Of a stretch of 64,000 bases of DNA, positions 34,215 to 45,746 are shown piece by piece. Origin of the DNA: Citrus sinensis (taxonomy: Eukaryota; Streptophyta; Magnoliopsida; Sapindales; Rutaceae). The translations under genes and the position numbers were made by a program. Every line of letters begins with the position of its first letter. Position 1 is the stretch's first letter. Where the stretch lies: contig NC_068563.1 of the NCBI RefSeq assembly GCF_022201045.2, forward strand, positions 25,393,001 to 25,457,000, written 5' to 3'. The notes below the pieces were generated by a model, which was given only the letters and a program-made list of their open reading frames with translations, searched no databases and was not told where the DNA came from.

Positions 34215-35360
34215 CTAATCATTAAGTTCTGGGATTGCACGATTAAGATTCTGCTCATGAAGTTGTTCTAATACTTGAAATCTTGATACAGTATTTCCTT
34301 GGATCGATCTATTCTGATTTGGCTCCCCTACAGTTTCCTTACCACTAGCTATTTTACGACCCCTCCTGGAGGCAACCATCCAAGGTCCAAAAGGTTCAAA
34401 GTGGGTATCCTTAGACCTGCCATCCTCCTGTGCAGCGTGCACATCTCTTCGTTGGCTATCTTTTCTGTAAGTCTCTTCTCCTCCAAATTGCCCATCGTTA
34501 ATGTTCTCACTACAATCCCCATTGTTGTGACCATATCTGCCACACTTAAAACAAATGATTGGTAACCCTTCATATTCAATCTTTTAAACCCTTCCATTCA
34601 ATTCAACTTCAGAGACTAGAGGTTTTGCAAGAGAAATCCTAACAGCAATTCTTGCGAATTTACCTCTTGTCGACAATTCTGTATTATCATTAAGTTTGAT
34701 AACTTCTCCAACTAATTGGCCAATTTTAGAAAGGGTTTTCTGGTGGTATAAGTATATGGCTAAGCTTGGTAATCGAATCCAGACATTGACATATTCAAAG
34801 TTCATAACTTTGCTATCGAAATCAGGCGTCCATTGCTGCACAGTTAGATAATGGCCTAAAATGATCCATGGACCTCTCGTCAAAGCATCCAAGGCGTCCC
34901 CTACATTGCGAAATCGTACCAAGAAATAGTTATTTTCCAAATCAATCACCGAATAACTCATAGAAGGTTTCCACATGTTAGCCAGTCGAGCACAAAGAGC
35001 CTTATAACCAATATTCCTTCCTAACAGCTTTACCACAACCGAGTTCTTCCATGGTTGAATGAGTTTCTCTTGTATCCTGGCCGAGAAACTTATAGATGGC
35101 ATTACTCCATCATGATTCTCAATCACATCACCCTCTTCAAACTCCCAGTCTGCTTCACTTCCGCCAATCCCAGCCACCCTATATTGTGAATCGCCCACTA
35201 GGGTTTCCTTGTAAGTCACCAGCGGCGGATTGTCCTCATCTGTGCCTTCTTCCCTCATCCGAGCTTTTTTGGTTGAACGCGTCGCCTGTAACGGCGGTGA
35301 AAAAACCCTCGCGAAACTAGGGTTTTTGCCTCTTCCGATGTTGTCGGAGCTTCCTAACAT
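34215..35360 (-). pseudogene. LINE ORF1 (DUF4283 and zinc knuckle), one in-frame stop
   Basis: RNA-binding protein of the LINE. The likely start is the ATG at 35360 (MLGSSDNIGRGKNPSFARVF). A DUF4283 domain follows, with NYFLVRFRNVGDALDALTRG and PWIILGHYLTVQQWTPDF. A TAA at 34584-34586 interrupts the frame just before the CCHC knuckle CFKCGRYGHNNGDC. The tail (FGPWMVASRRGRKIAS) is typical of this family and ends at 34215. Confidence 0.85.
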
Positions 35361-35478
35361 TTCGAAGCCAAATAATTGATATTTTAATCTATATATATAT
35401 ATTTTAATTTCATACGATTGAATTGTTACCATTTTAACACACATCAAAATTATGGCAATATTTAACTACATTTGTTTT

Positions 35479-35688
35479 TCAACTAACAAGTCTTGCTTCA
35501 CCAGCACTATAGCTGAGCCTGACTAACTGAGACAAAGCCGGCTTCAAAATATTCTGGATGACAGAAGGCATATCACTCAGCAAATCGTATTTAGCAAGTC
35601 TAAATAAGGTATCGCCAGAAGAGAAATTAAAATTAATCATATTGTTGACAATTTGCTGTGTCATATGTCTTGGGGGAGATGCGTCCAA
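35479..35688 (-). CDS. Short ORF of unknown function, possibly an exon fragment
   Basis: 69 codons starting MDASPPRHMTQQIVNNMINF and holding GDTLFRLAKYDLLSDMPSVI, a regular amphipathic composition unlike random ORFs here. Protein-like codons (TGWIL) precede the ATG, so this may be an internal exon or a gene relic. No family recognised and no second exon found. Confidence 0.3.
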   Translation of the reverse strand: MDASPPRHMTQQIVNNMINFNFSSGDTLFRLAKYDLLSDMPSVIQNILKPALSQLVRLSYSAGEARLVS

Positions 35689-36036
35689 AATCCAGCCAGT
35701 GTATTCTTGTCATATTTCCTGCTCTGTGACTGTGGCCTCAATATAAACGCAGATAATCTATAAGTAATTGTTTTACTAATAAAATATGTAATATTTTAAT
35801 TAACTACATTTCCTTATATCTAGAATAATGGGGGACAAGAATTCAATGTCGAGTTCAGTTTTTATTAAGCATTAAATCAATGGTTGTTAGATAAGAAAAA
35901 TAAAAATAAATAAAAACTCAAAATAAATCTTGATTATTGATTCAGTACTTAAAAAAAAAAAAGTTAAGCACTGAATCTTAATCCATAATGGGGTAGTGTA
36001 GACGTTTCCCTGAGGCGCACACAATGGCAAAATGCA

Positions 36037-36357
36037 ATGATGATGGATGCCGAAGGCATAACTGAGACCCTCAAATTCAATGAGGTCAGTAAAAAGCATG
36101 CATCATCATCACGGCACAAAAGGCTCAAGAGGATGTTTCGAACAATCTCTGTCCTTAGGCAAGCGAAGCTGATTAAAGAACAGAAATGATCATCAATTTG
36201 AATCAAGAAATCTGCAGGTGAAATGAGTGAGGAAGATTACAGGCAAAGATATTTCCTCAAGTTGCTCAATAAAATTCCTTATGATTGCAGGAGGTTTTTT
36301 GTGAGTAAACTGCATGGAACTCAACTCGCCTTTAAGAAGCTACCAGTGAATATTTGA
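36037..36357 (+). pseudogene. Degenerate small ORF related to the 47.1-kb ORF
   Basis: One frame of 107 codons runs from MMMDAEGITETLKFNEV through a basic part (RHKRLKRMFRTISVLRQAK) to MSEEDYRQRYFLKLLNKIP and a stop at 36355-36357. In-frame TGA codons lie at 36187-36189 and 36199-36201. The EEDYR..F.KLL..IP part matches EEDYRLKSFFKLLGEIP at 47.2 kb in protein and DNA (gaggaagattacaggc, tcaagttgctc). Family not recognised. Confidence 0.4.
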
Positions 36358-37882
36358 AATCTTGTCATGAGACGCGAGCTGCAGATGGTGAAGAACTATT
36401 GTTTGAAGAAATGGAATAAAAGATAGAGAAATATAAGTTTTTGAAAGTCTGAAATTTTATTAATTAAATAATATGAATTTACAAGAACTTTTTGTTGTAG
36501 TGATGAAATTAAAGAAATTATTTTTAAAAGAAAATATAAGGAGAAAAATGTTGTTTCAATATAAAGACAATAATTAGGTTTTCAATCTTTTAACTTTAAA
36601 TATTTATTGTAGTTTAAAGGAGGATGAAAAAGATTGGAGTTATATAGGTGCTTCAATTGGATTGACAAACCAACTATTGTTACTAGAGTTTAGAAGCTAT
36701 CGACATATGATTTGTCAGTAAATGGACAATTACATATGAAACACTCAAGTTAAGACTCTATCTCGTGAAAATCACAAGCTTAAGGCGGGAGGGATGTTAG
36801 AGACTTTATTCAAGATAAACTATGGTCACTTTTAAAGCTTTTGGAAGTTGTTTGAAACACCCAATTACAAAACGGATGACAGGTCATCTAAAGGTTAAAG
36901 ACATGAATGACATGTCGCTCAATTGTAAAATATAAATGAGTAGTCATCCATATGATGCACCAGCCCATACACCTAGAGCTGGCAAAACGGGTCATCGGGT
37001 CGTGTTCGTGTCGTGTCAGTTTCGTGTCGTGTCAAATTTAGGTCGACCCAAATCCGACCCATTTAATAATCGTGTCAAAATATTGAGACCCAAATCCGAC
37101 ACGGAAAAATAATCGGGTTACCCAATAACCCGTTTAATATCTATATATTGAATAAAAGTTACATCAAATATTTACATACTATCATACATACGTATGTACA
37201 TACATACATACATACATAATTTATTGATATTATAAAATATACATATCTACCAATATATTACACATTTACACTATTGAGGTTTTAATTATATATATATATA
37301 TATATTATATATCTTTCTTTTAATTATATATGATACCAGAAGGAAATAGGATCGAAGGATGGATGTGCTTTCGTTGGATATCAATATTAAAAACTCAAAT
37401 TAAACAATTAATGGATCGGCTTTTCCAAATTTTAAAATAAATTACCAGCTTTGATTATGGAGTTCTTTGTATCATACAGTGATCAAACAAATTTGAACGC
37501 GGTTGGTCAAATTTTAATAACTAATTGGTACGTGGCGTTGTTAAACCAGATCGATGCTACACAAAGTGAAGCCTTTGGACCCAGATCTGACTTAGAACAG
37601 ATCAATAGTCCGCACGTTCGGGTTTCCAGCCGATATACCAACTCAGTTTTATTTTACCAAATAAAGTTAAGTTGCTTTAAACGTGGTTGATTCTTTTTAT
37701 TGGGCTATTATCAGATATAGATTAGGTTCTTTTAAAGGTTTGGGTACATACACAGTACCAGATCTGGATCCCGGAAATGGTGCTCTGAAGGAATGGAGGA
37801 AGAAGAGAAGATTTACAACTGAGGATCGAGATCCGGTCTCTTTGCCTCAGAGGAACGTACAGTTTATATGGCAGATCTGATA

Positions 37883-38070
37883 GAGATCAGTCTGCAAGCA
37901 TGCTTTGTAAAATAAAATGCTTTGAAATTAAATTGCAGAAATTTAAATTACATAAAGTAAATTGCAGAAAAGTAAATGCTTTAAAGTAAATTGCTTTAAA
38001 GTAAATTGCGAGAATTTAAATTACATTAAACTTTAAAAATTTAAAGAACTGAAATTTAAACATACATCTT
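37883..38070 (-). repeat. Short repeats in the viral leader region
   Basis: On the + strand the motifs taaagtaaattgc and aatttaaattaca occur several times in tandem-like order, together with tgctttgaaa. The segment lies between the viral promoter and the primer site, that is, in the transcribed leader of the circular genome. Confidence 0.6.
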
Positions 38071-38223
38071 TGCTTTGGTTGGCTTTTACAAATTTTCAAA
38101 TCTTTCCAGAAGGGAAGATTGAAAGACGGGAAGATTGAAGATAAAGAACTAGTCTGATCACCCAAAGCTCTGTGATAGAACTATTGTGTAAACCGAAAAT
38201 TTCTTTGAACTCTTCGGACTTTA

Positions 38224-38313
38224 GAGAGAGAGAGAGAGAGTTTTTAGAGAGAATGAAGAGAAGAAGAGAAATGAAAAACCTGAGGAGTCTAAGTCTTCCT
38301 CTCGGTTTATATA
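38224..38313 (-). promoter_or_regulatory. Probable pregenomic promoter of the viral insert
   Basis: On the minus strand a TATA box (TATATAAA, complement of 38306-38313) is followed about 65 bases on by a (CT)n tract (38224-38241 region). Just upstream, at 38325-38400, cagtgaacagt and gttactgtgca are each repeated. Caulimovirids have their pregenomic promoter upstream of the primer site; here it lies beyond both ORFs because the genome is opened at that site. Confidence 0.55.
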
Positions 38314-38520
38314 CAAAAATCTTTAAACTGTTCACTGTAGGGGGACTTTAAGTGCACAGTAACATCTGGAACTCTGCACTGTTCACTGCACAGTAACAAT
38401 TGGATCGTATCTTTGAATAGTAGATGCTTTGTATAAATACGAAAATACAGGCTGACGAACAATACGGGTGAAGAGACATGTGCGCTCTCACTTGTGTCCA
38501 GGGGACCACCCGAAAAATAA

Positions 38521-39939
38521 TTATTTACAATGCTTTATCGGAGAGAAAATGCCGAAACAGTCATCTTCATTATCATCTCCGAGAGAAATGAAAGGCTCTT
38601 CATCATCATTAACATCTTCATCTTTATCTTCAGAGGAATCTGCAGCTGAGGACTTTGATCGTGAGGCGAGGAGCTGTTCCATGGCTTTGAAATACTTATC
38701 TTCAGTTTTGGCGCTTGCCAAAAGAGACTGGGCTTTGGATTTTTGGGTTAGGAAGGTCTGTTGGGCTTTAGAGGCTTTCAGGGTTGGTTGTAGGAGGCTT
38801 TTAGAGGAGAGCCAATCTTTGATCATGCTAACAGTCAATTTGGACTGTTCATCAAATTTTGACCACCATTTGACTCTAAAGGTTCTTTGAAGGATGACTT
38901 GGGAATCTTGGGTGTGGAAACGGAGGTTCCATGAACAGACCCAAGGCAGAAAGAAATTTGCACAAAAGCAAAGAAAAGGGGAAAATCTTTTTTCTGAGTC
39001 AGAAGGTAAATAATGGGCTTTGAAAAGGTTTAGGCAATTTGTAGCGTTTGGCGATAGGATTTGTGGAATTGGGCCAAAAAGATTCCACCAATGATGAAAC
39101 CAATTTGGGAGACTTTGAACGGTTATCTTTGTGTTGAAGAAAAATAACCATGAGTGAGATTTTTAGGGTTTTGGATAAAAAAAGGTGTTATACCATGCTT
39201 GTTGGTAATCCCAATAGGAAAAAGTCCGACAATGTGGTAAACGGGTCTCAAAATTTAAAGGGAAGGTTTTGAAACTGTGGAGTAGGTCACCCCACTGGTT
39301 AGGGCTCAATACCTTTAGGATTGTGGCCGTGGAATAAGCCGGTTCTGGATGGGCTTTGTCAAGAAAGAAATGTTTGAATTTAACTGATTCAGTTATTTCC
39401 AAAATGCTTTGATAGTAAGACTGGGGTTTTGTCAAATCCCATGGTTTGAAAAACCAGCCTTTGGGAAAAAACTTTGAAATACTTTGAAAAGGATCAGAAT
39501 GGTAAAATCCATCTTCCATAGAAAGAATGTTTTGAAAATGGGTTTTATCAAACCAATCGGAGGTTTTCTTTGAAGGTGTTGGCTGAGAAAGCACAATTTG
39601 GGAAGATGAGCTTTCAGCAGAGACAACAACATTTTGGGAAGAGGGTTTTGTAATTTCAATTTCCTTTTGAGGAGAAATTTGGCTTTGAGAAAGGTTTTGA
39701 AGGGCGAGCATGAGCTCAGGAGATTTTGTAATGGAACTCATCCATTGCTTTACTTGGTCATCAGAAGAAATAGATTTGTATTGGGAGCCATGTTCTTCAA
39801 CCAGTTCAATCCAGGATTTGATGGGTAAGGCTGAAGAAAGTAATTTTTCTTTGGAAGGGGTTGAAAGGGATTCTTTGGAAGGTTCTTGGGAACCAGTGTC
39901 TTTGAGAACTGCTTTACCTTTATTCTTCTTTGGCGGCAT
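38521..39939 (-). pseudogene. Viral ORF2 of unknown function, one in-frame stop
   Basis: The ATG at 39937-39939 shares a base with the polyprotein stop (TAATG overlap), suggesting coupled reinitiation. About 472 codons with one TAA at 39163-39165. It starts with Lys-rich MPPKKNKGKAVL, has a Trp/Phe-rich middle (for example WGDLLHSFKTFPLNF) and an acidic Ser-rich end (ADSSEDKDEDVNDDEEPF). The Florendovirus second ORF has no known function. No known motif was found. Confidence 0.75.
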
Positions 39940-42254
39940 TATCTGTTTTGAAGAAATTCTCTGGTTAGAAAATCAGGAACAGAATTTTTATCACCTTTAA
40001 TAAACTCGATATCAAAATCAAAAACACTTAAAATAGCTTGCCATCGTGCAAAAATCTGTTTTGATGCAATGTTTTGAACATCCTTTTCTAAAACATGTTT
40101 TGCAGCTTTGCAATCAATTCTAAGTAAAAATTTTTGGTTTAATAAATCACTTTGGAATTTTGATATGCATAAAACGATAGAAAGAATCTCTTTTTTGATA
40201 GTAGAATAATTTCTCTGGCAATCATTCCAATGAGCAGAAACATATTGTACTATCTGTTCTTTATCATTTTCTTTTTATTTCAATATACCTCCATAACCTA
40301 TGTCAGATGCATCAGTTTCAACAATTTTAGGTAATGCAGGATTTGCAAGAAATAAACAAGGAATATTTTTTACAGACTGCTTTATTAATTTAACAACTTT
40401 AGTATGCTCTTCTGACCAAGCAACAGGATTCTTTTTCAATCTATCATGCAAAGGTTTAGACATCCTATTGATATTAGGGCAAAAATCAAGAACATAATTT
40501 AAACTTCCAAGAAATCTTTGTAATTGGGTTTTGTCAAGAATTTTGTCTGGGAATTTATCCGCAAACAAAAGTGATCTCTCAATAGGGGTAATAGTGCCTT
40601 TGGAAATATGGTGACCAAGGAACCTGACTTTTGTTTGAAATAATGAAATCTTTGTACTTGAAAGGGCCAGGCCAGCTTTTTTTGTAACAAGATGAAAAGT
40701 CTTTAAATGTTTGAAGTGTTGATCAATACTTTGAGAAAAAATCAACACATCATCAATATAAATTATACAAAACTCGGAGTAGGGATTATAAATGTCATTC
40801 ATGATTCTTTGAAATTCCGAGGGTGCATTTTTCAAACCAAAGGGCATTACTGTCCATTCGTATTGTCCAAAGGGAACAGTAAAAGCTGTTTTGTAACGAT
40901 CTTTAAGATGGATTTGTATTTGCCAAAAACCAGACTTCATATCAAATTTTGAAAAAATGAAAGCTGAACAAAGTTTTTGGAGCAAATCTTTTTTATTAGG
41001 TATTGGGTACCTAATCCATTTTAAAGCTTTATTCAAAGGTTTGTAATTTATCACAAGTCTAGGAACGCCTCTTTCAATTTCAGAATTTTTGTTGACATAA
41101 AAAGCGGCACAAGACCAAGGTGATCTGGATTTTACAATAAGTCCTTTATTTTCAAGATCATTAATCTCATCTTTACAATGTTGTTCCAACTCCATGTTCA
41201 TTTGGATTGGACGTGCTTTGGTGGGTATTTGTTTTTCATCAAAAGAATTTTCATAAGGCAAATCCACCAAATGTTGTTTCCTATTCCAAAAAGCAGATGG
41301 TAAATCAGCACATATTTCTTTTTCAATAAGGCTTTTGAAATCGAGGATTTTTCTTTGTATAAAATCACTTTGTAGTTGACTTTCAACTCTTTGGAAATTT
41401 AAATCCTTTTGTAAACAAAATAAATCATCTTGTTTGGATTTAAGAATGGCATTGATTTTGTTTTGGTAAACAGAACAAGCTTTGACAATGTTTAGATTCC
41501 TAGTTTTTGGCTTTTCAATAAACGAGAAAACAAGGTCTTTGGATTTTGCTTTGAAATATATACCATCATAATTGACAGCATAAGGGGTTATAAGATTTAT
41601 AAAAGGGGTTCCTAAAATGATAGCATGGTGTATATCATTTGTAAGAACAAAAGAAGTTTTAAATTCAATTTTATTATTATAAACCGAGGCTTCAACTTTG
41701 GAACTAACATTCAATTTTGAATTGTTAGCGGCAGAAAGTCTTTCTTTTGTTTTTTCATGAAATCTTTTGGGGACGATCTCTTCTCTGATGCAATTTAAAT
41801 CGGCGCCAGTATCAAAAAGGGCAATGGCGTCCATTGCAAAATCATCAGAAAAGATTAAAGTGACTTTAATCAAATACTTTCTTGTGGTGATTTGTTTTAA
41901 AACAAATAAGAAATCATTGGGTACAGACTCAATGTTTTCCACTTTAATTTCATCACCATCATCAGGATTAGATTCATTATCTGACTTATCCTGCAATTGT
42001 TTTTGTAAAAGAAGTTGGATAGTCTCAGAATCACTTTTTTGTTTTTCCTTTAAATCACGGATTTCACATTTGATTTCTTTTATCTCTTTCTGAAGATCTT
42101 GGATATTAGGAACCATCTTTTTTGTTTTCTTTTTATCCAAAATTTGAGTAAGATCATAAGAATTCTTTTTGATAATTGGAACCTTAGAAATCTCAGCTGA
42201 GGTTCCGGCTTTGTCTGAATCCATAGTTTTCAAAAGTTTATCAAGATAATCCTT
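39939..42254 (-). pseudogene. Viral polyprotein, protease / reverse transcriptase / RNase H part, broken
   Basis: Third segment of the single polyprotein frame. The aspartic protease motif ALFDTGADLNC lies near 41810, the reverse transcriptase box IYIDDVLIF near 40760, and the start of RNase H (VETDASDIGYGG) near 40310. A TAA at 40275-40277 cuts RNase H; the same frame stays open beyond it to the stop at 39939-39941. This segment is separated from the coat protein part by a TAA at 42255-42257. Confidence 0.88.
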
Positions 42255-43313
42255 TTAAAGATTTGGATCTGAAATATGCTTTACAAGTTCAAGAAAAATC
42301 TCTTGGTCTTTAGTCAAAACATTGATTTTCTTTAAATAGGAGTCTGAATCAGAATCGCTGCTGCTAGATGCAGAGGTGTCTGAATCTAATAACTCATCTA
42401 CTTGGAGGGGGTCACTATCTCCCGACATGGAAGACTCAGAGTCTGAAGACTCTATAAGGAGGGGGGCTATTTTGGAAAGGATGTCCTCATTGAGGTCAAG
42501 TTCTTGGAGTCTTTTGTTCATTCTGCAGAACTTTGCAGTATGACATTTCATGCCACATTTAAAACATGTAGCATCTTTGAAATTGAATGGGGTTTTAGGT
42601 TTGGCTTTAAACTCTTTCTTTTTAGAGAAACTATGTTTCTTATAAGGCCTTGAAGGTTTCTTATAAGGAAGTTTCCTAAAATCATGAAAGGGTTTCCTAT
42701 GGCTCTTAGACTTGTAATGTTTCTTGTAAGATTTCGAAGAACACTTACCATTACAGTCTTTGGAAGTAGAAGCTTTAAAGGGGTCATAGTTGAATTGCTT
42801 ACAGAAACTGCCTAATTCTTGCTTAGATCTCCTAAGCTCCTGCTTCAGACGTTTCTGTAATTTCAAATCTTGACAGATCTTTAAACCTTTTTTATTGACA
42901 AAACTGACTAGTTCACCATAAGTGAGCTCGTCATAAGGAATACGATTGTCATAGAGAGCTTTGATGGAATTCCTAACCTTTTCTCCCAATAGGGTGGGTA
43001 AACCTGCAAGGAATTTTTCCTTCCAAGTTACATGATTTGCATCATCCCTGAGGAAGAGTCTAGTAAAGAAAGTGGTTTTATACTCTTGGAAATCACTGAG
43101 TTTTCTACACCTTAAGTTGTGTAATAACTCGGCGTTTTTGTCCCTAAGGTGAGAAGGGTCACCTATGAAGTGAAGGGAAATGGTCAAAATCAGGGTGGCA
43201 ACAGCATCCTGAATTGGGTTATTGAATTCGTCAAGAATGGGAGCGCCATTCTCATCAGTTTGGATGACATTAAAGATGTCTAATTGCTGCAATTTAGTGA
43301 GAAGATGATCCCA
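42255..43313 (-). pseudogene. Viral polyprotein, coat protein part, broken at both ends by stops
   Basis: Middle segment of the frame, bounded by TAG at 43314-43316 and TAA at 42255-42257. It contains a Lys/Arg-rich stretch, the zinc knuckle CFKCGMKCHTAKFC (C-x2-C-x4-H-x4-C) near 42550, and an acidic Ser/Asp-rich tail, the usual order in caulimovirid coat proteins. Confidence 0.85.
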
Positions 43314-45542
43314 CTATCCTTTAAGTTGACCAGTAAAACCCGCAATTAGGATTTCTGCAATGGCCTTGTCAGAAGTTTCTGATTGGGTTTTATAGGCATT
43401 GGCTGCCATGGTCATTTGCTGCAATACACCTAGGATGTTGTATTCAGACATTCCATCTATATTCCACTCATAGACAGAGGATGAATTATAACGAGCTTGA
43501 TTTAATGCACTAGGCCTGTTGTCTATAGTCAAATCAGGTGGAGATTTGGAAGTAGGGATTGCAAGTTCCCAATGGATTTTATTGGCTTTAGAAACAGGTT
43601 CTTCGGTAAAGGCTTCTAAGTCAAAAGAGGCAATAGAAGTTTGGTCATCTTTTTCTAATACTCCAATCTTGCTAGATTGAGGAGTATCAGGGGCTATCTG
43701 AACTTTGCTAGATGAGGAAGAAGCAGCTTCTATCCTATCTAATTGTTCTCTAATGGCTTTGGCAAAATCCGATTTTGATTCATGGACAAGCTTTTGGCTA
43801 GTTTTCGAAACCTGAAAGAGTTTGAAAATAGGTTCCTTAAGCTTTTTATCAGAATCTGACTTTGAAGGAATAGGCTTTTGACTAGGAGAAACAGATATGG
43901 TTGACTGTTGAAATTGGTTTTCTATTCTAGTCAACTGTTTTCCTATAGTATTTAAGTTAGTATTACAGAAATTATTCTGTTGAATAATACTACTTAAATT
44001 ACTATCAGTATCATTTGGTTTGTGGATTTTGTAAGGTGAAGCTCTGATTTCTATAGGAGGTTCGCCGTGGTCAACGGTTACGCTCCGGAGGGGTGGATGC
44101 TCAGAATCGACAGTTCTATTACTTTCGGAGAGTTTCCATTCAGTAGTTTTCTTCCTAATAGTAATAGGGTTTGACTCTTTGAAGGGGTAAGAGATGTTGT
44201 TATTAGAAGAATATATTTCGAACCAATCAAAAAACAATATATGAACTTGATGAAGATTTACAAATTCATAATAAGTTTGTTGGATTTCTTTTCTTTGATT
44301 TAAAAAGTGTTTGAAAAACCAAAGTCTTTTTTCTTTATTTAAATCAGAATAAAAGTCTTTATGCAGAAAACCTTTATCCAAATCAAATTCCTTTTTAATG
44401 ACATTAATAATATTTTCTGTAACAGCAGAAAACGTAGGGGAAGTTGGAGGAGAAGGTTCCTTCTCTTCCTGTCTTTGTTCATGTTGATTACTAGTGTAGA
44501 TAGGGTGAGGAACACTAGTGGCATAGTCAACAGATCGTATAGAAGTGCTAGGTATATCTGATGTTGAAAACCTAGGTTGACTTTGAAAAGGAAGATTTAT
44601 AACAGAAGGGATTTTTGTAAATTTCCTTTCTAATGAAGGAATACTTGAGCATGACTCTTTATCAGAAAATCTAGTTGAAGCAGATCTTCTAAATGACAAT
44701 TTGACTTTTCCATCTGAATACTGAGTCACATTTTGCAACTCTGTATTGGGCTCAAGTTGTTTTGGAATCGCTGGTGGAGCGGCTCCTTCAAGAATCCATT
44801 CTTCTGGAAGATGGACATCTTTCCATTGAATAGGTTTTGGAATGACAGTGTTGGCTCTAGACAAATCAGTCTGCAAGAGAAGAGTCTCATCTCTTTTTGA
44901 CTGGAATTTATGTTGTGTACTGAATGCAGTGATCATTGCCTTATACGAGATTTTAAAAATTAAGGCAACTGGGATGGATCCTTCAATCATATTATAATTA
45001 TGAGTTTTGATTTGTAAAATCATGCTTTTCAAAATATTTTTGTCTTTAAGTGAAATTGTTATGTTTGGATAACAATCAAATGAGATTGGACCTTTACAGA
45101 GACTGGATTCGATGCTACTTAGCAAAGAATCATCAAAAGAGATGAATCGTCCATCTCTTAGGACAGCAAGGATGGAAGTATCCAAGCCTTCTTTGGTTAA
45201 GGGTTTTATTCCGACTTGAATAAGACCGATGTGAACATAATTGAAATTATTTTCTCTTAATTTCTTTAAAGAATGCTCAGAAAACAAGTGAATTGTTTCA
45301 AAAGGATTTGAAAGAGTTATATCACATTCTTCAGTTTTTATGATATAATCATTCTTTAAAAAATCAAGCTTTTTTGTTTTGTAAATCTTTTCTTTAGAAA
45401 TTTTTGGAAGTTCCCAACAATCAATTGCTTTATCAAAGTTCTCAATAAAGAATTCTTCTGAACTCACAACATGCTTTGAATCACTAGTCTTCCCGGAAGA
45501 AGAGCTAGAAAAGGATGATGTTCTACAGTGTATAGGGTCCAT
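43314..45542 (-). pseudogene. Viral polyprotein, movement protein and coat protein N-terminal part
   Basis: 742 codons open from the ATG at 45542. Residues of about 30-260 resemble the 30K movement protein superfamily, which enlarges plasmodesmata for cell-to-cell spread (hydrophobic beta-strand pattern with VHIGLIQVGIKPL and the ALIFKISYKAM part). A long low-complexity Ser/Pro/Gln linker follows, then the start of the coat protein region. Ends at TAG 43314-43316, after which the same frame continues. Movement proteins are found in caulimovirids and not in ordinary retrotransposons. Confidence 0.8.
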
Positions 45543-45734
45543 GGGTAAAAACCTATGGTCTATCTATGGTTTTGTCAGAATGGCTACAGGTATGGTTTTA
45601 CAGCCCTAAACGGATGACCTTATCCTAAGACGGGACTTACTACCAGTAAAAATTCACCACACAACAAAACTTCAAAATAAAACACAAGTCTTTAAACACA
45701 TAACTATAAACTGCTTTACACTATCCTCCCCTTG

Positions 45735-45746
45735 GCTCTGATACCA
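45735..45746 (-). other. tRNA-Met primer binding site of the viral insert
   Basis: On the minus strand TGGTATCAGAGC, the 12-base complement of the 3' end of plant initiator tRNA-Met used by caulimovirids. The first eight bases (TGGTATCA) recur at the other end of the insert (37331-37338), placing the genome break exactly at the start of minus-strand DNA. Confidence 0.9.

Larger units (their letters stand above)
29494..35405 (-). mobile_element. L1-type non-LTR retrotransposon (LINE), near full length, decayed
   Basis: Two ORFs in the order ORF1 (DUF4283 plus CCHC knuckle), then endonuclease, reverse transcriptase, zf-RVT and RNase H, as in plant L1 elements. The 3' end is A/T-rich (minus strand ctttaataatatatata). 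The flanks hold an imperfect 30-bp repeat: aattt[a]atatgattgaattgt at 29464-29493 and aatttcatacgattgaattgt at 35406-35436, about 25 of 30 identical. This is likely the decayed target duplication, and I set the borders from it. Confidence 0.85.
35437..36965. other. Intergenic region with two short unrecognised ORF relics
   Basis: Between the LINE and the hAT element. It contains a minus-strand 69-codon ORF and a + strand relic at 36037-36357, both listed separately. The rest is A/T-rich with no recognised feature. Confidence 0.45.
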
